A stretch of 64,000 bases of DNA from Actinoplanes xinjiangensis (GCF_003148685.1 NZ_QGGR01000017.1:62001-126000); one strand, 5' to 3'. Counted from the stretch's first letter, positions 25,491-35,000 are shown. The notes: generated by a model not told the origin, from the sequence alone. Translations and numbers: made by a program.

Positions 25491-28400
25491 TCACTCCTCA
25501 GTCGTTCTCAGTACGGTAACCGTCTTACCGCGGCCGTCCGTCACATACAGCCGCCGGCCGTCGGGGGAGATCGCGTTCACCCGTGGGCTGTCCCCGACCG
25601 CCACCGTCGACACCACCTTGCCGTCACCCAGCGCGATGACCGACAGGTTGTCCGAGCCCTCGTTCACGACGTACGCGTGCCTGCCGTCCGCGGAGATCAT
25701 CACCGCCTGCGGCTCCTTACCCACGTTGATCTTGTGGATGAGCCGCTGGTCGCCGGTGTCGTACACCTCCACCGTGTCCAGGTCGTAGTTCGTCGCCACC
25801 AGCCGCGTCCCGTCCGGGGTGACCGCCAGCGCATGCGGCGACCGGCCGACCTTGAAGTTCTTCCGCACCAGCCCGTCCGCCACGTTCACCACCGAGATCT
25901 GACTCGACTCGTGGTTCGCCGTGAACGCGGTCCGCCCGTCCGGGGTGAACACGATCCAGTGCGGATTCGGCGGCACCGAGATCCGCGCCGCCTCCGTCAG
26001 CGACTGCGGATCGTAGATCTCCACCCGCGCCCCGTTGTGAATCGGCACCCACACCCGCCCGTCCGGCGCCACCGCCGGCTCGAACGGCCGCGGCCCCGTC
26101 CGGATCGTCTTCACCAGCGACCGCTTCGCCGTGTCGATCACCGCCAGCCCGTTGCCGGTGAAGTTGTTCTCGAACAACGTCACGTACAACCGCGAGCCGT
26201 CCGCCGACAGCGCCAGGAACCGCGGCGTGTTAGGCACCTTCACCACACTGACCTGCTTCGACGCCACATCGACGACGTGCACGTCCTTCGAGTTCTGGTC
26301 CGCCACGTAGATCGTCCTGTTGTCCGGCGAGACCGTCACACCCTCCGGCTCCTGGCCCAGACCGATCCGGTCCACCACCACCGGCTTCGCCAGACTCGGC
26401 GGCGCCGCCACCTCGGTCCCCGCCGGATCCGTCGCCGGCACACTCGCCTCACCGCCCGGCTGCGCCTCCGTCTGCCCCGGCGCCACCGTCCGCTGCGGCG
26501 CCGCCTCCGGCTCATTCCCGGCCATCGCGAACCGCACCCCCGCATACGTCCCACCACCGAGCAGCGCGAGCACCACGACACCGGCGACGATCAGCGCCAC
26601 CTTGCGGCGCGGTTTCTTCTCCTCCGGGTACGGGGGACCGCCCGCCCCCGGCGGATATCCCGTCCCGCCCGCGCCGGAGTCGAAGCCGCCCCCGGCGGGA
26701 GCGCCCGGCCCGCCCGGATACCCACCCTGGTAGCCCGCGGGATACCCGGCCCTCGGTGACTGCCCGCCCGCGGAATACCCGGCCGCACCCGTCGTCGGCC
26801 GACCGCCTCCGGCCCGTGCCTGGCCGCCGCCGGGGTATGCCGTTCCCGCCTCTCCGGCGGGGTAGCCCGCTCCGGGTTGTCCGGCGGGATGGCCCGTTCC
26901 AGGTTGTCCTGCGGGGTAGGCCGTTCCAGGTTGTCCTGCGGGGTAGGCCGTTCCGGGCTGTCCTGCGGTGTAACCGGCGCTGGGCTGGCCGCTCACCGGC
27001 TGCCCCGGCTGTGTCGTGTCCGCACCGAAGGCGGCTGCCGCCGGAGATGCCGCCGTCCACGCGTCCGTCCCGGGCCACGGCGACGCCGGAGACGTCGGCC
27101 AGCCGTTGCCGGGCGAGGTACCGCCGGTTGCGGGCGTTGCCGGTCCGCTCGTGCCCGGTCCCTGCTGAGTGGGTCCTTGAGCAACGGTCGCATCCGCGTC
27201 ATGGCCGCCGGGCGCGCCCTGCCCCGGCCAGTGCGACTCCGGACCGCTGGATCTGGTTTCGGCGGTTCCGGGAGTGCGCGGCCACGGCACGTTCTGAGTC
27301 GGTGCGGTGGCGGCCGGCGGCGTCACCGGCCACGGCACACCCGAGATCGGGGCCGCTTCCTGCCCACCCGGCCAGGCTCCAGTGGGCACATCCGGCCCGG
27401 ACTGCCCGCCGCTTGGGTCCTCCACACTCGCCGGTGAGGTCTCCCAAGGACTCGCCGAGGCGCCCGGCTGCTGTCCGGCCCCCGACCATCCCCGGCCCGC
27501 CGCCTGCCCGGCACCCGCCTCCGCGACTCCCGGTGGCCCGGCCTGGGCTGGTCCGGCCTGTGTCGGTCCAGTCTGTGCAGGTCCGGCCTGTGTCGACCGG
27601 GCTTGTGTCGGTCCGGGCTGTGCCGACCCGGCCTGTGCCGACCCGGAATGCGGGGATTCCGCCTGCCCCGATGCTGTGTGTGCCGACTCCTTCAGCCATG
27701 GCGCGGTCTCGTCGGCGGGCTGCCGTGGTGCTGGAACAGCGATGCCGTTTCCCGGTCCCGGTGCCGGTGCCGGGTTCGTGGTTCCGGGCGGCGACTGACC
27801 GGACGGCCCACTCCCGAACCCGGCCCGCGCTCCACTGCTCGTCGCCGCGTGGCCACCTTCGTCGGCCGTCCCAGGAACGGCCCCCGCACCATCGGACGCG
27901 CCGGCAGCCGCGGATGCCGGCTTCTCGGAACCAGCCCCGCCCACACCTCCGGGACGATTCCCGGTCGCGGCATCCGCCTGATCTTCGGGTGCCGGCGAAG
28001 ACGCGGGCTCCTTGTCGTGTTCGTCGGCGGCGGAAGACTGTCCGGGCTTCCGCCCGGCTGCCGGCCAGACCCCATCCGGATCGGAACGCCCCCACATGCC
28101 GGAGTTCCCGCCAGGCCACGCCATCGCCCCGGTAGCCGGACCTGCTGCGGCGCCCCATCCACCGGAGGCCGTTGCCGGCTCACTCGGCGCTTCCCCCACC
28201 GGGCTCGCCGGCTCATCGGCTGCCCGCTCCGAACCGGCCCTCACGCCCGCCGCACCACCGACCGGACCATCGGACCCGCTGGCGGCTTCCGTCGCATGAC
28301 GGTCCGACGCCACCGGTCCGACGCCCGCGCTCCCGACGGAGTCCACTCGGCCACCGTCCGTGGCGTCCGCGATGCCGGCCGGCACAGCCGAGCCACCATC

Positions 28401-31238
28401 GACGACGTCCGTGTCGGCGTGCCGGTTCACCGGTTCGCCGGTTGCGGTGATGTCCGGGTTCGGCGGTTCGTCAGCTGTTGCCCTGTCCCGGTCCGCCGAT
28501 TCGTCGGTGGTGTCGCGCTCAGCCGGACCGTCGACGGCAGCGGTGTCCTGGCCCGCCACGTCATGAGTCGAGGCGCTGTCCCGGTCCCTCGAGCCGCTGC
28601 CCGTATGCCCGTCCTCTTCGGCGTGGGAAGGCAGGCCCGAGGCTCGCGCGGTGCTCACGCCCGCGCCGAAGTCGGTATCCGCGGTGCTGAAGTCATTCGG
28701 CGCGGCGTCCGGCGAGGGCGGTGCCACGTCGGCAGAGGCCGGCGGCACGACGGCACGGTCCGGCGAACCTGTGCCGACATCCGAAGCAAGGGAGGCGCCC
28801 GCACGGCTTGAGCTTGAATCGGACGACGGTTCCGGCCACCCGGTGGTGGGCTTGGACGCCTCCGGCCGAATGATCGGCGATTCCCGGTCGGCCTCAGAGG
28901 CGGCGGAGAGTGCGGATTCGAGCGATCCGGTCCGAGACTCCGCGGCGTCGACGGCTTCCGAACCTCGCGGCGCGGGTTCCGCCTGCGCCGAACCGAACTG
29001 CGCGGAACCGACCCGCGCCGAGCTGATCTGCGCCGAGCTGATCTGCGCCGAACCGATCTGCGCGGAACCCGCCTCCGCGGCACTCACCGGATGCTGTTCC
29101 CGCGGCACGGTGGGAACCTCCGGGGACACGGCAGGGAAAGAACCACGAACCGTTGCCTTCGGCGCTACGAGCAGCGCATCCGCGGCAGCGGACTCCGGGC
29201 CACCGACAGGGTCACCGGCCCCGGCGAACGCGGCGGAACCAGCATCGTCCGGGGACCCGCCCCGTCCCGCGGCCGGATCCGAAGCGGAATCGTCGCCGAA
29301 GGCCTTCGCCGACTCCGGGGCGGACCCGGGTGTGAGCCCTCCAGAACGAGCAGCCGCCGTGCCTCCGCTCGACCCGAGCGCCTCATCCACCGGAGAGCCG
29401 CCCGACCGTTCCGGATCCGACGGCGCCCCGGTCCCCGTATCGCGCGGTGCCTCGTTCCCCGGGAGACGGGGTGTTGCGGTCTGCGGGTGGCCGGATGTTC
29501 CGGTTTCCGGGTGACCACTCGCCGACCGCTGCACCCAGCTTCCCGACGCGGGTGGTCCGCTGATGGGAGCCCACGGCGACACACCCCGGCCGGTGCCCGG
29601 CGAAGGCGGCCCACTCACCGGACCGCGCCGGGGAGCCCCGGACGACGGCGTGACCCCTTCCGCCGAACCGTAGGAGGGGACCCCTCCGGGCGTGCCTGAT
29701 GTGGGCGGTGCTCCGGGCGTACCGGATGAGGGGTTTGAAGGCGCAGCGGACTCGCCTGCCGGGACCGGCGAAGTCGAGGAGGACTGCCGTGAGGCGTCCT
29801 GCCATCCGCTGCCGGCCGTCTCTCCCGGCCATGGCGCTGCCGCCGCGCCGCCCGCCTCTCCGGGCCACGCCGACGTCTCGCCGGGCCAGGCGCCGTCCGG
29901 ATTCTCGCCGGACCAACCCGATTCGCCGGGCCAGGCCACGTCCGCCCCGGGTACCACCCAGTTCGCGCCCCACCCGACGGTCCCACCGGCCGGTGGCCCG
30001 GACACCACACCCCCGGGCGGCAGGGCAGCCGCGGGCGACCCGGGCGGCAGGGCGCCAGCGGGGGAGCCGGGAGGCGGCCCACCGGCGGCGCCGTTTCCGC
30101 CGGCCGGCACCCATCCGCCGGTGGCGACGTCGAAGTCCTCGGTGACCTCGCCGGTGACCGTGAGCCGGGCCGCGCCCGCCGGGCCGTCCAGGGTGACCGC
30201 ACCGTCGAGGCGTCCCACCGTCGGGAACCAGGCCACCCGCAGCACGTTGCCCTCGAGGCGGGCGTGGAGGCCTTCGGCGGTGCTCGACACGACGGACGCG
30301 GCGGCCAGCGGTGGTCCCTGGACGGCGATCTCGGCGGTGAGCTGGCGGGTTCCGGGGGCGACGCGGCCGAAGTCGAGGGACGGTTCGGCGATGCGGACGG
30401 AGGTGCGGCGCAGCGCGGCGGTCGCGGCGGCGGCGACCCGGCCCTCACCGGTGGCGAGGCGGCGCAGGGCTTCGCGGGCTTCGACGGCGCGGGACAGGTC
30501 GTCGCCGCCCGCCGCGACGGCGAGTTGCGCGATCTGGGCCATCTGGTCGCTACCGGGACGGCGGACCCGGGCCAGCCAGGGTTGCCGCCCGGACCCGAAC
30601 ACCCACTGCCGCACGCTCGGATCGCGTTCGCGCAGGTGGTCGTAGAGTTCGCTGACGCCGATCCAGCCGTCGCGGTCGCGGTCGGCGGCTCCGCTGGTGA
30701 CACCTTCGGCGATGAGGCTGGCGAAGGTCGGCGGTTCGGGGCGGGGGGTGGCGGCGACGACGACGCGGCTCTGCCATTCGGCGGAGCGGGCGGCCCGGAA
30801 GTGGTGGCCGGCGTCGACGGGCCCACCGGTGCGCCCGTCGAGCAGCACCACGGCCTGCCCGGCCCGGCTGCGCTGCATCAGTGCGGCGATCTGCGCCACG
30901 TCGACGGCGGTGTCCGCGGGCCGGCCCATCACGGTGTCGGCGGCGGCCAGATACAGCCCTCCGCCGGGCCCGGTCAACATCACGCCCCGGAAGTAGATGA
31001 GGACACAGTCCTCCTGATCACGCCCCTCGAACAGGGACTTGACCCGCCCGTAGGCCTCGCCCGCCCCGGGATCCCGCAGATGCGCCGCCTCGAACCCGCC
31101 GAGCGCCGGATCGCCGAGCACCTCCGCGAACGCCGGCACATCGGCCGACGGCACCGAGAATCGGCGCAACACCGGATCGTCGTGCTGTTCGACGCTGATG
31201 ACTACCGCAAGCCGTCGCCCGTTCATCGATTGCATCAC
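25491..31238 (-). CDS. Giant membrane protein: pseudo-caspase domain, long disordered region, one TM helix, YncE-like beta-propeller
   Basis: Up to 1,915 residues (alternative ATG starts at 31235 and 31226). Residues ~7-215 have the caspase (C14-like) fold pattern: RRLAVVISVEQHDDPVLRRF, LIYFRGVMLTGPGGGLYLAA, VVLLDGRTGGPV. Positions normally SGHG (catalytic His) and DCCYSG (catalytic Cys) read RGVM and DGRTGG, so the dyad is lost. A ~90-residue Ig/ASH-like beta domain follows (~285-375: IAEPSLDFGRVAPGTRQL). Residues ~375-1535 are low-complexity Gly/Pro/Ser/Ala with short repeats (SAQIG-type, then AYPAGQPGT). A basic stop-transfer and TM (KVALIVAGVVVLALLGGG, ~1545) precede a seven-bladed YncE-like propeller (~1600-1912). 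With one TM the propeller is predicted outside and the pseudo-caspase inside. Function unknown; a scaffold or signalling receptor is plausible. Confidence 0.85.
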   Translation of the reverse strand: MMQSMNGRRLAVVISVEQHDDPVLRRFSVPSADVPAFAEVLGDPALGGFEAAHLRDPGAGEAYGRVKSLFEGRDQEDCVLIYFRGVMLTGPGGGLYLAAADTVMGRPADTAVDVAQIAALMQRSRAGQAVVLLDGRTGGPVDAGHHFRAARSAEWQSRVVVAATPRPEPPTFASLIAEGVTSGAADRDRDGWIGVSELYDHLRERDPSVRQWVFGSGRQPWLARVRRPGSDQMAQIAQLAVAAGGDDLSRAVEAREALRRLATGEGRVAAAATAALRRTSVRIAEPSLDFGRVAPGTRQLTAEIAVQGPPLAAASVVSSTAEGLHARLEGNVLRVAWFPTVGRLDGAVTLDGPAGAARLTVTGEVTEDFDVATGGWVPAGGNGAAGGPPPGSPAGALPPGSPAAALPPGGVVSGPPAGGTVGWGANWVVPGADVAWPGESGWSGENPDGAWPGETSAWPGEAGGAAAAPWPGETAGSGWQDASRQSSSTSPVPAGESAAPSNPSSGTPGAPPTSGTPGGVPSYGSAEGVTPSSGAPRRGPVSGPPSPGTGRGVSPWAPISGPPASGSWVQRSASGHPETGTSGHPQTATPRLPGNEAPRDTGTGAPSDPERSGGSPVDEALGSSGGTAAARSGGLTPGSAPESAKAFGDDSASDPAAGRGGSPDDAGSAAFAGAGDPVGGPESAAADALLVAPKATVRGSFPAVSPEVPTVPREQHPVSAAEAGSAQIGSAQISSAQISSARVGSAQFGSAQAEPAPRGSEAVDAAESRTGSLESALSAASEADRESPIIRPEASKPTTGWPEPSSDSSSSRAGASLASDVGTGSPDRAVVPPASADVAPPSPDAAPNDFSTADTDFGAGVSTARASGLPSHAEEDGHTGSGSRDRDSASTHDVAGQDTAAVDGPAERDTTDESADRDRATADEPPNPDITATGEPVNRHADTDVVDGGSAVPAGIADATDGGRVDSVGSAGVGPVASDRHATEAASGSDGPVGGAAGVRAGSERAADEPASPVGEAPSEPATASGGWGAAAGPATGAMAWPGGNSGMWGRSDPDGVWPAAGRKPGQSSAADEHDKEPASSPAPEDQADAATGNRPGGVGGAGSEKPASAAAGASDGAGAVPGTADEGGHAATSSGARAGFGSGPSGQSPPGTTNPAPAPGPGNGIAVPAPRQPADETAPWLKESAHTASGQAESPHSGSAQAGSAQPGPTQARSTQAGPAQTGPTQAGPAQAGPPGVAEAGAGQAAGRGWSGAGQQPGASASPWETSPASVEDPSGGQSGPDVPTGAWPGGQEAAPISGVPWPVTPPAATAPTQNVPWPRTPGTAETRSSGPESHWPGQGAPGGHDADATVAQGPTQQGPGTSGPATPATGGTSPGNGWPTSPASPWPGTDAWTAASPAAAAFGADTTQPGQPVSGQPSAGYTAGQPGTAYPAGQPGTAYPAGQPGTGHPAGQPGAGYPAGEAGTAYPGGGQARAGGGRPTTGAAGYSAGGQSPRAGYPAGYQGGYPGGPGAPAGGGFDSGAGGTGYPPGAGGPPYPEEKKPRRKVALIVAGVVVLALLGGGTYAGVRFAMAGNEPEAAPQRTVAPGQTEAQPGGEASVPATDPAGTEVAAPPSLAKPVVVDRIGLGQEPEGVTVSPDNRTIYVADQNSKDVHVVDVASKQVSVVKVPNTPRFLALSADGSRLYVTLFENNFTGNGLAVIDTAKRSLVKTIRTGPRPFEPAVAPDGRVWVPIHNGARVEIYDPQSLTEAARISVPPNPHWIVFTPDGRTAFTANHESSQISVVNVADGLVRKNFKVGRSPHALAVTPDGTRLVATNYDLDTVEVYDTGDQRLIHKINVGKEPQAVMISADGRHAYVVNEGSDNLSVIALGDGKVVSTVAVGDSPRVNAISPDGRRLYVTDGRGKTVTVLRTTEE

Positions 31239-31868
31239 CCGTCATCCATGGTGCGATGCCGAGGCCGGACACGAAACCCCGAGAAGATTACGAACTGCGC
31301 TCTCTCCGCCGCGCAGCGTTTTTGATCTCGCTTTTCAGTGCCCCTTTCATGATCGTTGAATAACGTGTTCAGGTGTCGATCCACCTGCGGTGATGTTGCT
31401 CGTACCAGGCCGGGAACAGGCTCTGTTTTCATGGTTCTCCAGGCCCGCCCCGGAGTCACGAAAATTTTCCGGAATTCACCGGATCCGGTGCCCTGACGTG
31501 GGTGGACGTCAATGTGACGGATGTGCGTCACCGGAAAACCTTGCGTCACTTCAGGTCGGCTTTTCTGACCGACTCAGATCAAACCCGTGCGATGGTACGG
31601 TCCACGCCCATCCACCACCGCAATCATCGCGCCCCGAACTACCCCGCAAGCCAGGCCGGTCGTCGCGACCGAAGCGCGACCGCCGGGCGGAAGCGGTCCC
31701 GCACCGCCCGCACCGCCCCACTGACCGCATCAGATCACCGGGTCGGTGCAGTCCCGTGGAGGACGAGCCGCCATGTCGTTCGTGCTGCCCGAACCCTGGC
31801 TGTCCCGGCTGCACCCGCGCCGGGGCCGTGGTGATCTTCGTGCGCCGGCGGGGCGCAGTGTCGCGTGC
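31239..31868. other. Intergenic region upstream of the pseudo-caspase gene
   Basis: 630 bases without a credible gene. Bases ~31300-31600 are AT-richer than the rest of the window (TTTTTGATCTCGCTTTTCAG and similar), suggesting promoter DNA for the minus-strand gene. An inverted repeat GTGACG-N6-CGTCAC lies at 31514-31531. Plus-strand frames here have poor codon bias and were left out. Confidence 0.6.
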
Positions 31869-32111
31869 TCAGGCGAAGACGTCCAGGAAGCGGCCACTGC
31901 GCTGGAAGTTGGCCGCCTCCGCCGCGCGGGCCGCCTCGATCCGGGCCACCTCGGCCTCCGCATTGACGATCGCGGCCCGGTCAGCCGTGATCACGGCCGA
32001 CGTCGCGGCACACGGCATCTGGTCCGTGGCCAGCTTGGTGCGGGCAACCTGCAACCGTCCGTAGGCGGCCGAACTGTCATAGCTGAAAGGCGTAACAGCG
32101 CTGACCTTCAT
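31869..32111 (-). CDS. Small coiled-coil hypothetical protein (80 aa)
   Basis: The ATG at 32111 (MKVSAVTPFSYDSSAAYGRL) has AAGGAG six bases upstream, one of the best ribosome-binding sites in the window. The 80-residue product is largely helical, with an Ala/Glu/Arg-rich stretch (AEAEVARIEAARAAEAANFQ) and a single Cys in TDQMPCAATSA. No signal peptide or family recognised. A longer upstream frame exists but lacks coding character. It stands alone between two gene-poor stretches. Confidence 0.65.
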   Translation of the reverse strand: MKVSAVTPFSYDSSAAYGRLQVARTKLATDQMPCAATSAVITADRAAIVNAEAEVARIEAARAAEAANFQRSGRFLDVFA

Positions 32112-32295
32112 CGTGGCTCCTTCGTTGCTCCCCGGTTGCGATCTCTCGCGGGCAGCCGGATACATCGTCCAGCCCGCTCCCGGCCTGCAACTTTTCCCAG
32201 TGACCTGAGCAACAACCCCGCTGCAACCCCTCAGCCGCAGCCCCAGCCCTCCGACGCTCGGCCGGCCACTCACGGTGACGCCCCGCGGGCCTGCT

Positions 32296-32399
32296 CGCCG
32301 TCCTGTCGCAGCACGCCGACCCGCCGTCCTGTCGGAGTGTGCCGACCTGCCGGGCTGTCGGAGTGTGCCGACCTGCCGTGCTGTCGGAGCGCGCCGGGG
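32296..32399. repeat. Four tandem 26-bp repeats
   Basis: CTGTCGSAG recurs at 32303, 32329, 32355 and 32381, 26 bases apart. Consensus around GCCGACCTGCCGTGCTGTCG then GAGTGT. Each unit holds a small inverted repeat GTCGG-AGTGTG-CCGAC. Confidence 0.8.
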
Positions 32400-32879
32400 A
32401 GAAGGCGCCGACCCGGTCTCTCAGCTCGTGCTCAACGCTGTCTCAAGAGACCTTTCGGCGTCGGGATCTGTGCCACTCAGCCAGCGGATCCCGCACCGAA
32501 ACCACGCTGAGGTCGCGGCGCGAGTGGCGGCGATTTGGGCGGTATCGTCCGCTTGAAGGGCCCGGCCCGGACTCCGGTATCGGCTGCACCGGTCGGGACT
32601 AGAGCCGCCGAGCGCCGACTGTCGGCTGCATCGCCCAGGGCCAGTCTTCTGCAAGCGACGACGAGAGCACACATAACGTCTGTGTGTACTGCTGCCATCG
32701 CCATGACCCGGTTGGGCGCACACGATCCGACGATTGTGTGCGCCGATCCGTGCCAGGACGTATCGGGAGCCCACGTTGAGCGATCGTGTGCGCCGACCAA
32801 CGTTGCTGGCGCTGCCGTCGGCGACCGGCAGCGCATCGATCACCGGGGCCGGGCGAGGCGGGCCGACGAAACAGGGGGA

Positions 32880-33420
32880 GCGGCGGGAACAACGGTCGCG
32901 GGGCGCGTTGGTCGCGGGGCGCGCGTGTTGCGGCGCGTTGGTCGCGGCGCGAGGGTTGCGGGGCGCGGGTGTTGCGGGGCGCGGGTGTTGCGGGGCGCGT
33001 TGGTCGCGGGGCGCGGGTGTTGCGGCGCTTGGTCGCGGCGCGGGGGTTGCGGGGCGGTTGCGGAGCACGTCGGTCGCGGGGTGCGGCAGTTGCGGAGCGC
33101 GTTGGTCGCTGGGCGCGGTGGGAACGGTGGTCGTTGGGGGAACGGTGGTCGCGGAGTCGTGGAAAACGGCGGTCGTGGCGCGAACGGTGGTCGCGGTGGT
33201 GCGGCGGCAACGGTGGTCGCGGGTGTGGTGGCCGCGGGGGCACGGCGGGTGTGGCGGTCGTGGGGTGGAGTGGTCGCGGTGGTGCGGCGGCAACGGTGGT
33301 CACGGGTGTGGCGGTCGCGGGGTGTGGCGGCAACGGTGGTCGCGGGTCTGGTGGTCGCGGGGCGCGGCGGGCGCGGCGGATGTGGTGGTCGCGAGGCGCG
33401 GCGGGAACGGCGGGCCGCCA
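32880..33420. repeat. Strand-asymmetric G-rich degenerate repeat tract
   Basis: About 540 bases on the plus strand built from variants of GGTCGCGGGGCGCGGGTGTT and, further right, GGTGGTCGCGGGTGTGGTGG. C is depleted relative to G, giving strong GC skew. Runs of GGGG are frequent and could favour G-quadruplexes on the plus strand. Translated frames give Gly- or Arg-rich nonsense in more than one frame, so it is treated as non-coding. Confidence 0.7.
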
Positions 33421-33547
33421 GACATCGGCTACAGAGGATGCTCGAGGGTGACGGCTGTGGATTGCGGCGCGTGGTGGGTTCGTCGGCTGGTGGCCGGGTG
33501 GGTCCTGGGCTGTCGAGGGGTTGGCGGTCGTGTGGTGATACGACGAA

Positions 33548-33587
33548 GGGCGTGCCCCGGTGCCTCTCGGTGCACCGGGCCACGCCC
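33548..33587 (-). terminator. Strong hairpin downstream of the helix-hairpin-helix protein gene
   Basis: 16-base arms (33548-33563, GGGCGTGCCCCGGTGC; 33572-33587) pair at 15 of 16 positions around an 8-base loop, 36 bases beyond the stop of the minus-strand gene. Likely intrinsic terminator without a U-tract. Confidence 0.75.
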
Positions 33588-33623
33588 TGTCCGTGCGTGG
33601 GCGCTTGATGGGCGCCCCCGGGT

Positions 33624-35000
33624 TCAGCTACTCGCGCCGACCATTTGGCGGGCACGCTCCGGCCAGGTGGCGAGGCTCGCGGAACCGCGCATACCGGCCG
33701 CGTTGATCGCCTGCTTGAGGCTGGTCACGTCGGAATCGGCGAGCTTCGCGTAGGTGGTGATACCGGCTGCGGCCAGTGCCATCGCCACCTTCGGCCCGAT
33801 GCCGGGGATCTTCGTGAGGTCGTCGGGCTGGGCCACCGGGGCGGGGGTGCCCACGAGGTCCGGCTCGGCGGTGATGATCGCCTGCGCCGGGATGACGGGC
33901 TCAGGGGCAGCAACCGGCTCAGCGGCGGCGACCGGCTCGGGCGCAGCAACCGGCTCAGGTGCGGCGACCGGCTCGGGTGCGGCGACCGGCTCGGGTGCGG
34001 CGACCGGCTCGGGTGCGGCGACCGGCTCGGGCGCGGCAACCGGCTCCGGAGCGGTAACGGGCTTGGCAGCGACGGGCGTGTGCGCGGCGGTAACCGGCTC
34101 GGCGGCGGCGACGGGCTCGGTGACCGGCTCGCCGGCCGGCGCGGGCTCATCAACCGCAACGGTCTTCGGCGCCGCGAGGGGCTCGGCGACAGGGCCAGCG
34201 ACCGGGTCAGCGTGCGCGGCGGGCTCGGAAGTGCCGGCCGCAGCGAGCTTGTCGACCGGAGCGGACCCGTTCTGAGCGGCCTTCCCGTTTGAGAGCTTCA
34301 CCGTCGGCTCGTCGGCGTCCACAGAGCTCTCGTCGATCGGCTCCGCGATCGGCTCCGCGATCGGCTCGGCAGCGGCGGAGTCGGCGGCGGAGTCGGCGGC
34401 GGGCTCGCTGGCAGCCTTGACCGCCGGCGATTCGGCGACGGGCTCGGCGAGGACGAGGGTCTCGGGCTCCGCGCTCTCGGCCTTCTCCGCGGAGTCCTCC
34501 GAAGCCGACTTCTCCACCGCGACGATCGACTCCGTGGCGGTCGAGCGCGCACCGGTCGACTCGTCCGACGAAGAGGACGGCGACGACAGCACAGAGGCCG
34601 ACGAAGAGGAAGAAGACGGCGACGACAGCAGCGAAGAGGTCGACGAGGAAGACGACGACAGCGGAGAGTCCGACGAAGAAGACGACGACGGCGAAGAGTC
34701 CGACGAAGAGGACGACGACGGCGAAGAGTCCGACGAGGAGGCCGGGGACGACGTGGTGGGCGTGGAGACCGAGGGCGCCGGGGACAGCGAGTCCGACGCA
34801 GACGGCGAGGGTGAGGAGCTGGTGGAGGCCGCCGCGGCGTCGTTGTCGTCGGCGGTGAAGGTGGGGCTCTCGGCGACGGCCGCCGTGGCAGCCGGGGCGG
34901 GCGAGGTGGTCGCGGTGGCGCCGGTGCGGCGTCCCCAGACCAGCCAGCCACCTATCGCGCCGATCACGAGCCCGGCAACAAAGTAGAGGAATGATGCCAT
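33624..35000 (-). CDS. Membrane-tethered, Ser- and Pro/Ala/Glu-rich protein with C-terminal helix-hairpin-helix domain
   Basis: 458 residues from ATG 35000, preceded by GGAGG. An N-terminal membrane helix (FLYFVAGLVIGAIGGWLVWG) is followed by a Ser/Thr/Asp tract (~60-160), an acidic Ala-rich stretch, about eight EPVAAP-type hexapeptides, and a C-terminal helix-hairpin-helix unit (DDLTKIPGIGPKVAMALAAA, then GITTYAKLADSDV). The last domain resembles DUF4332/radC-like HhH modules that bind DNA or mediate protein contacts. With WGRR after the helix, the body is probably cytoplasmic, so it may tether DNA or a complex to the membrane. Function unknown. Confidence 0.85.
   Translation of the reverse strand: MASFLYFVAGLVIGAIGGWLVWGRRTGATATTSPAPAATAAVAESPTFTADDNDAAAASTSSSPSPSASDSLSPAPSVSTPTTSSPASSSDSSPSSSSSSDSSPSSSSSSDSPLSSSSSSTSSLLSSPSSSSSSASVLSSPSSSSDESTGARSTATESIVAVEKSASEDSAEKAESAEPETLVLAEPVAESPAVKAASEPAADSAADSAAAEPIAEPIAEPIDESSVDADEPTVKLSNGKAAQNGSAPVDKLAAAGTSEPAAHADPVAGPVAEPLAAPKTVAVDEPAPAGEPVTEPVAAAEPVTAAHTPVAAKPVTAPEPVAAPEPVAAPEPVAAPEPVAAPEPVAAPEPVAAPEPVAAAEPVAAPEPVIPAQAIITAEPDLVGTPAPVAQPDDLTKIPGIGPKVAMALAAAGITTYAKLADSDVTSLKQAINAAGMRGSASLATWPERARQMVGASS
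33913..34056. repeat. 18-bp in-gene tandem repeat (about eight copies)
   Basis: ACCGGCTC recurs every 18 bases from 33913 to 34039 and encodes the EPVAAP/EPVAAA hexapeptides of the tethered helix-hairpin-helix protein. A coding minisatellite likely to vary in copy number. Confidence 0.9.

Larger units (their letters stand above)
32112..33547. other. Gene-free stretch with tandem repeats and inverted motifs
   Basis: About 1.4 kb in which all long frames (both strands) look compositional. It contains the 26-bp tandem repeats and the G-rich tract listed separately. It also has repeated GGCGCACACGAT / ATTGTGTGCGCC words (32714-32744 and 32787-32800), the first pair forming an imperfect hairpin around CCGACG, and a similar GCACACATAAC / GTGTGTAC pair near 32668-32692. 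No RNA gene was recognised. Confidence 0.6.

Noticed and set aside
26756-29699. Long plus-strand frames inside the pseudo-caspase gene
   Set aside because: Antisense shadows of the low-complexity Gly/Pro/Ser region; no domain or start signal.
32421-33753. Several overlapping frames of 200-360 residues on both strands
   Set aside because: Products are Arg/Thr/Pro- or Gly/Val-rich in several frames at once, a consequence of the skewed repeats; no start signals or third-position bias.
34417-34986. Acidic plus-strand frame rich in Asp/Glu/Ser opposite the Ser-rich protein
   Set aside because: It is the reverse complement of the TCG/TCC/TCT Ser tract; the minus-strand gene has the start signal, membrane helix and recognisable C-terminal domain.
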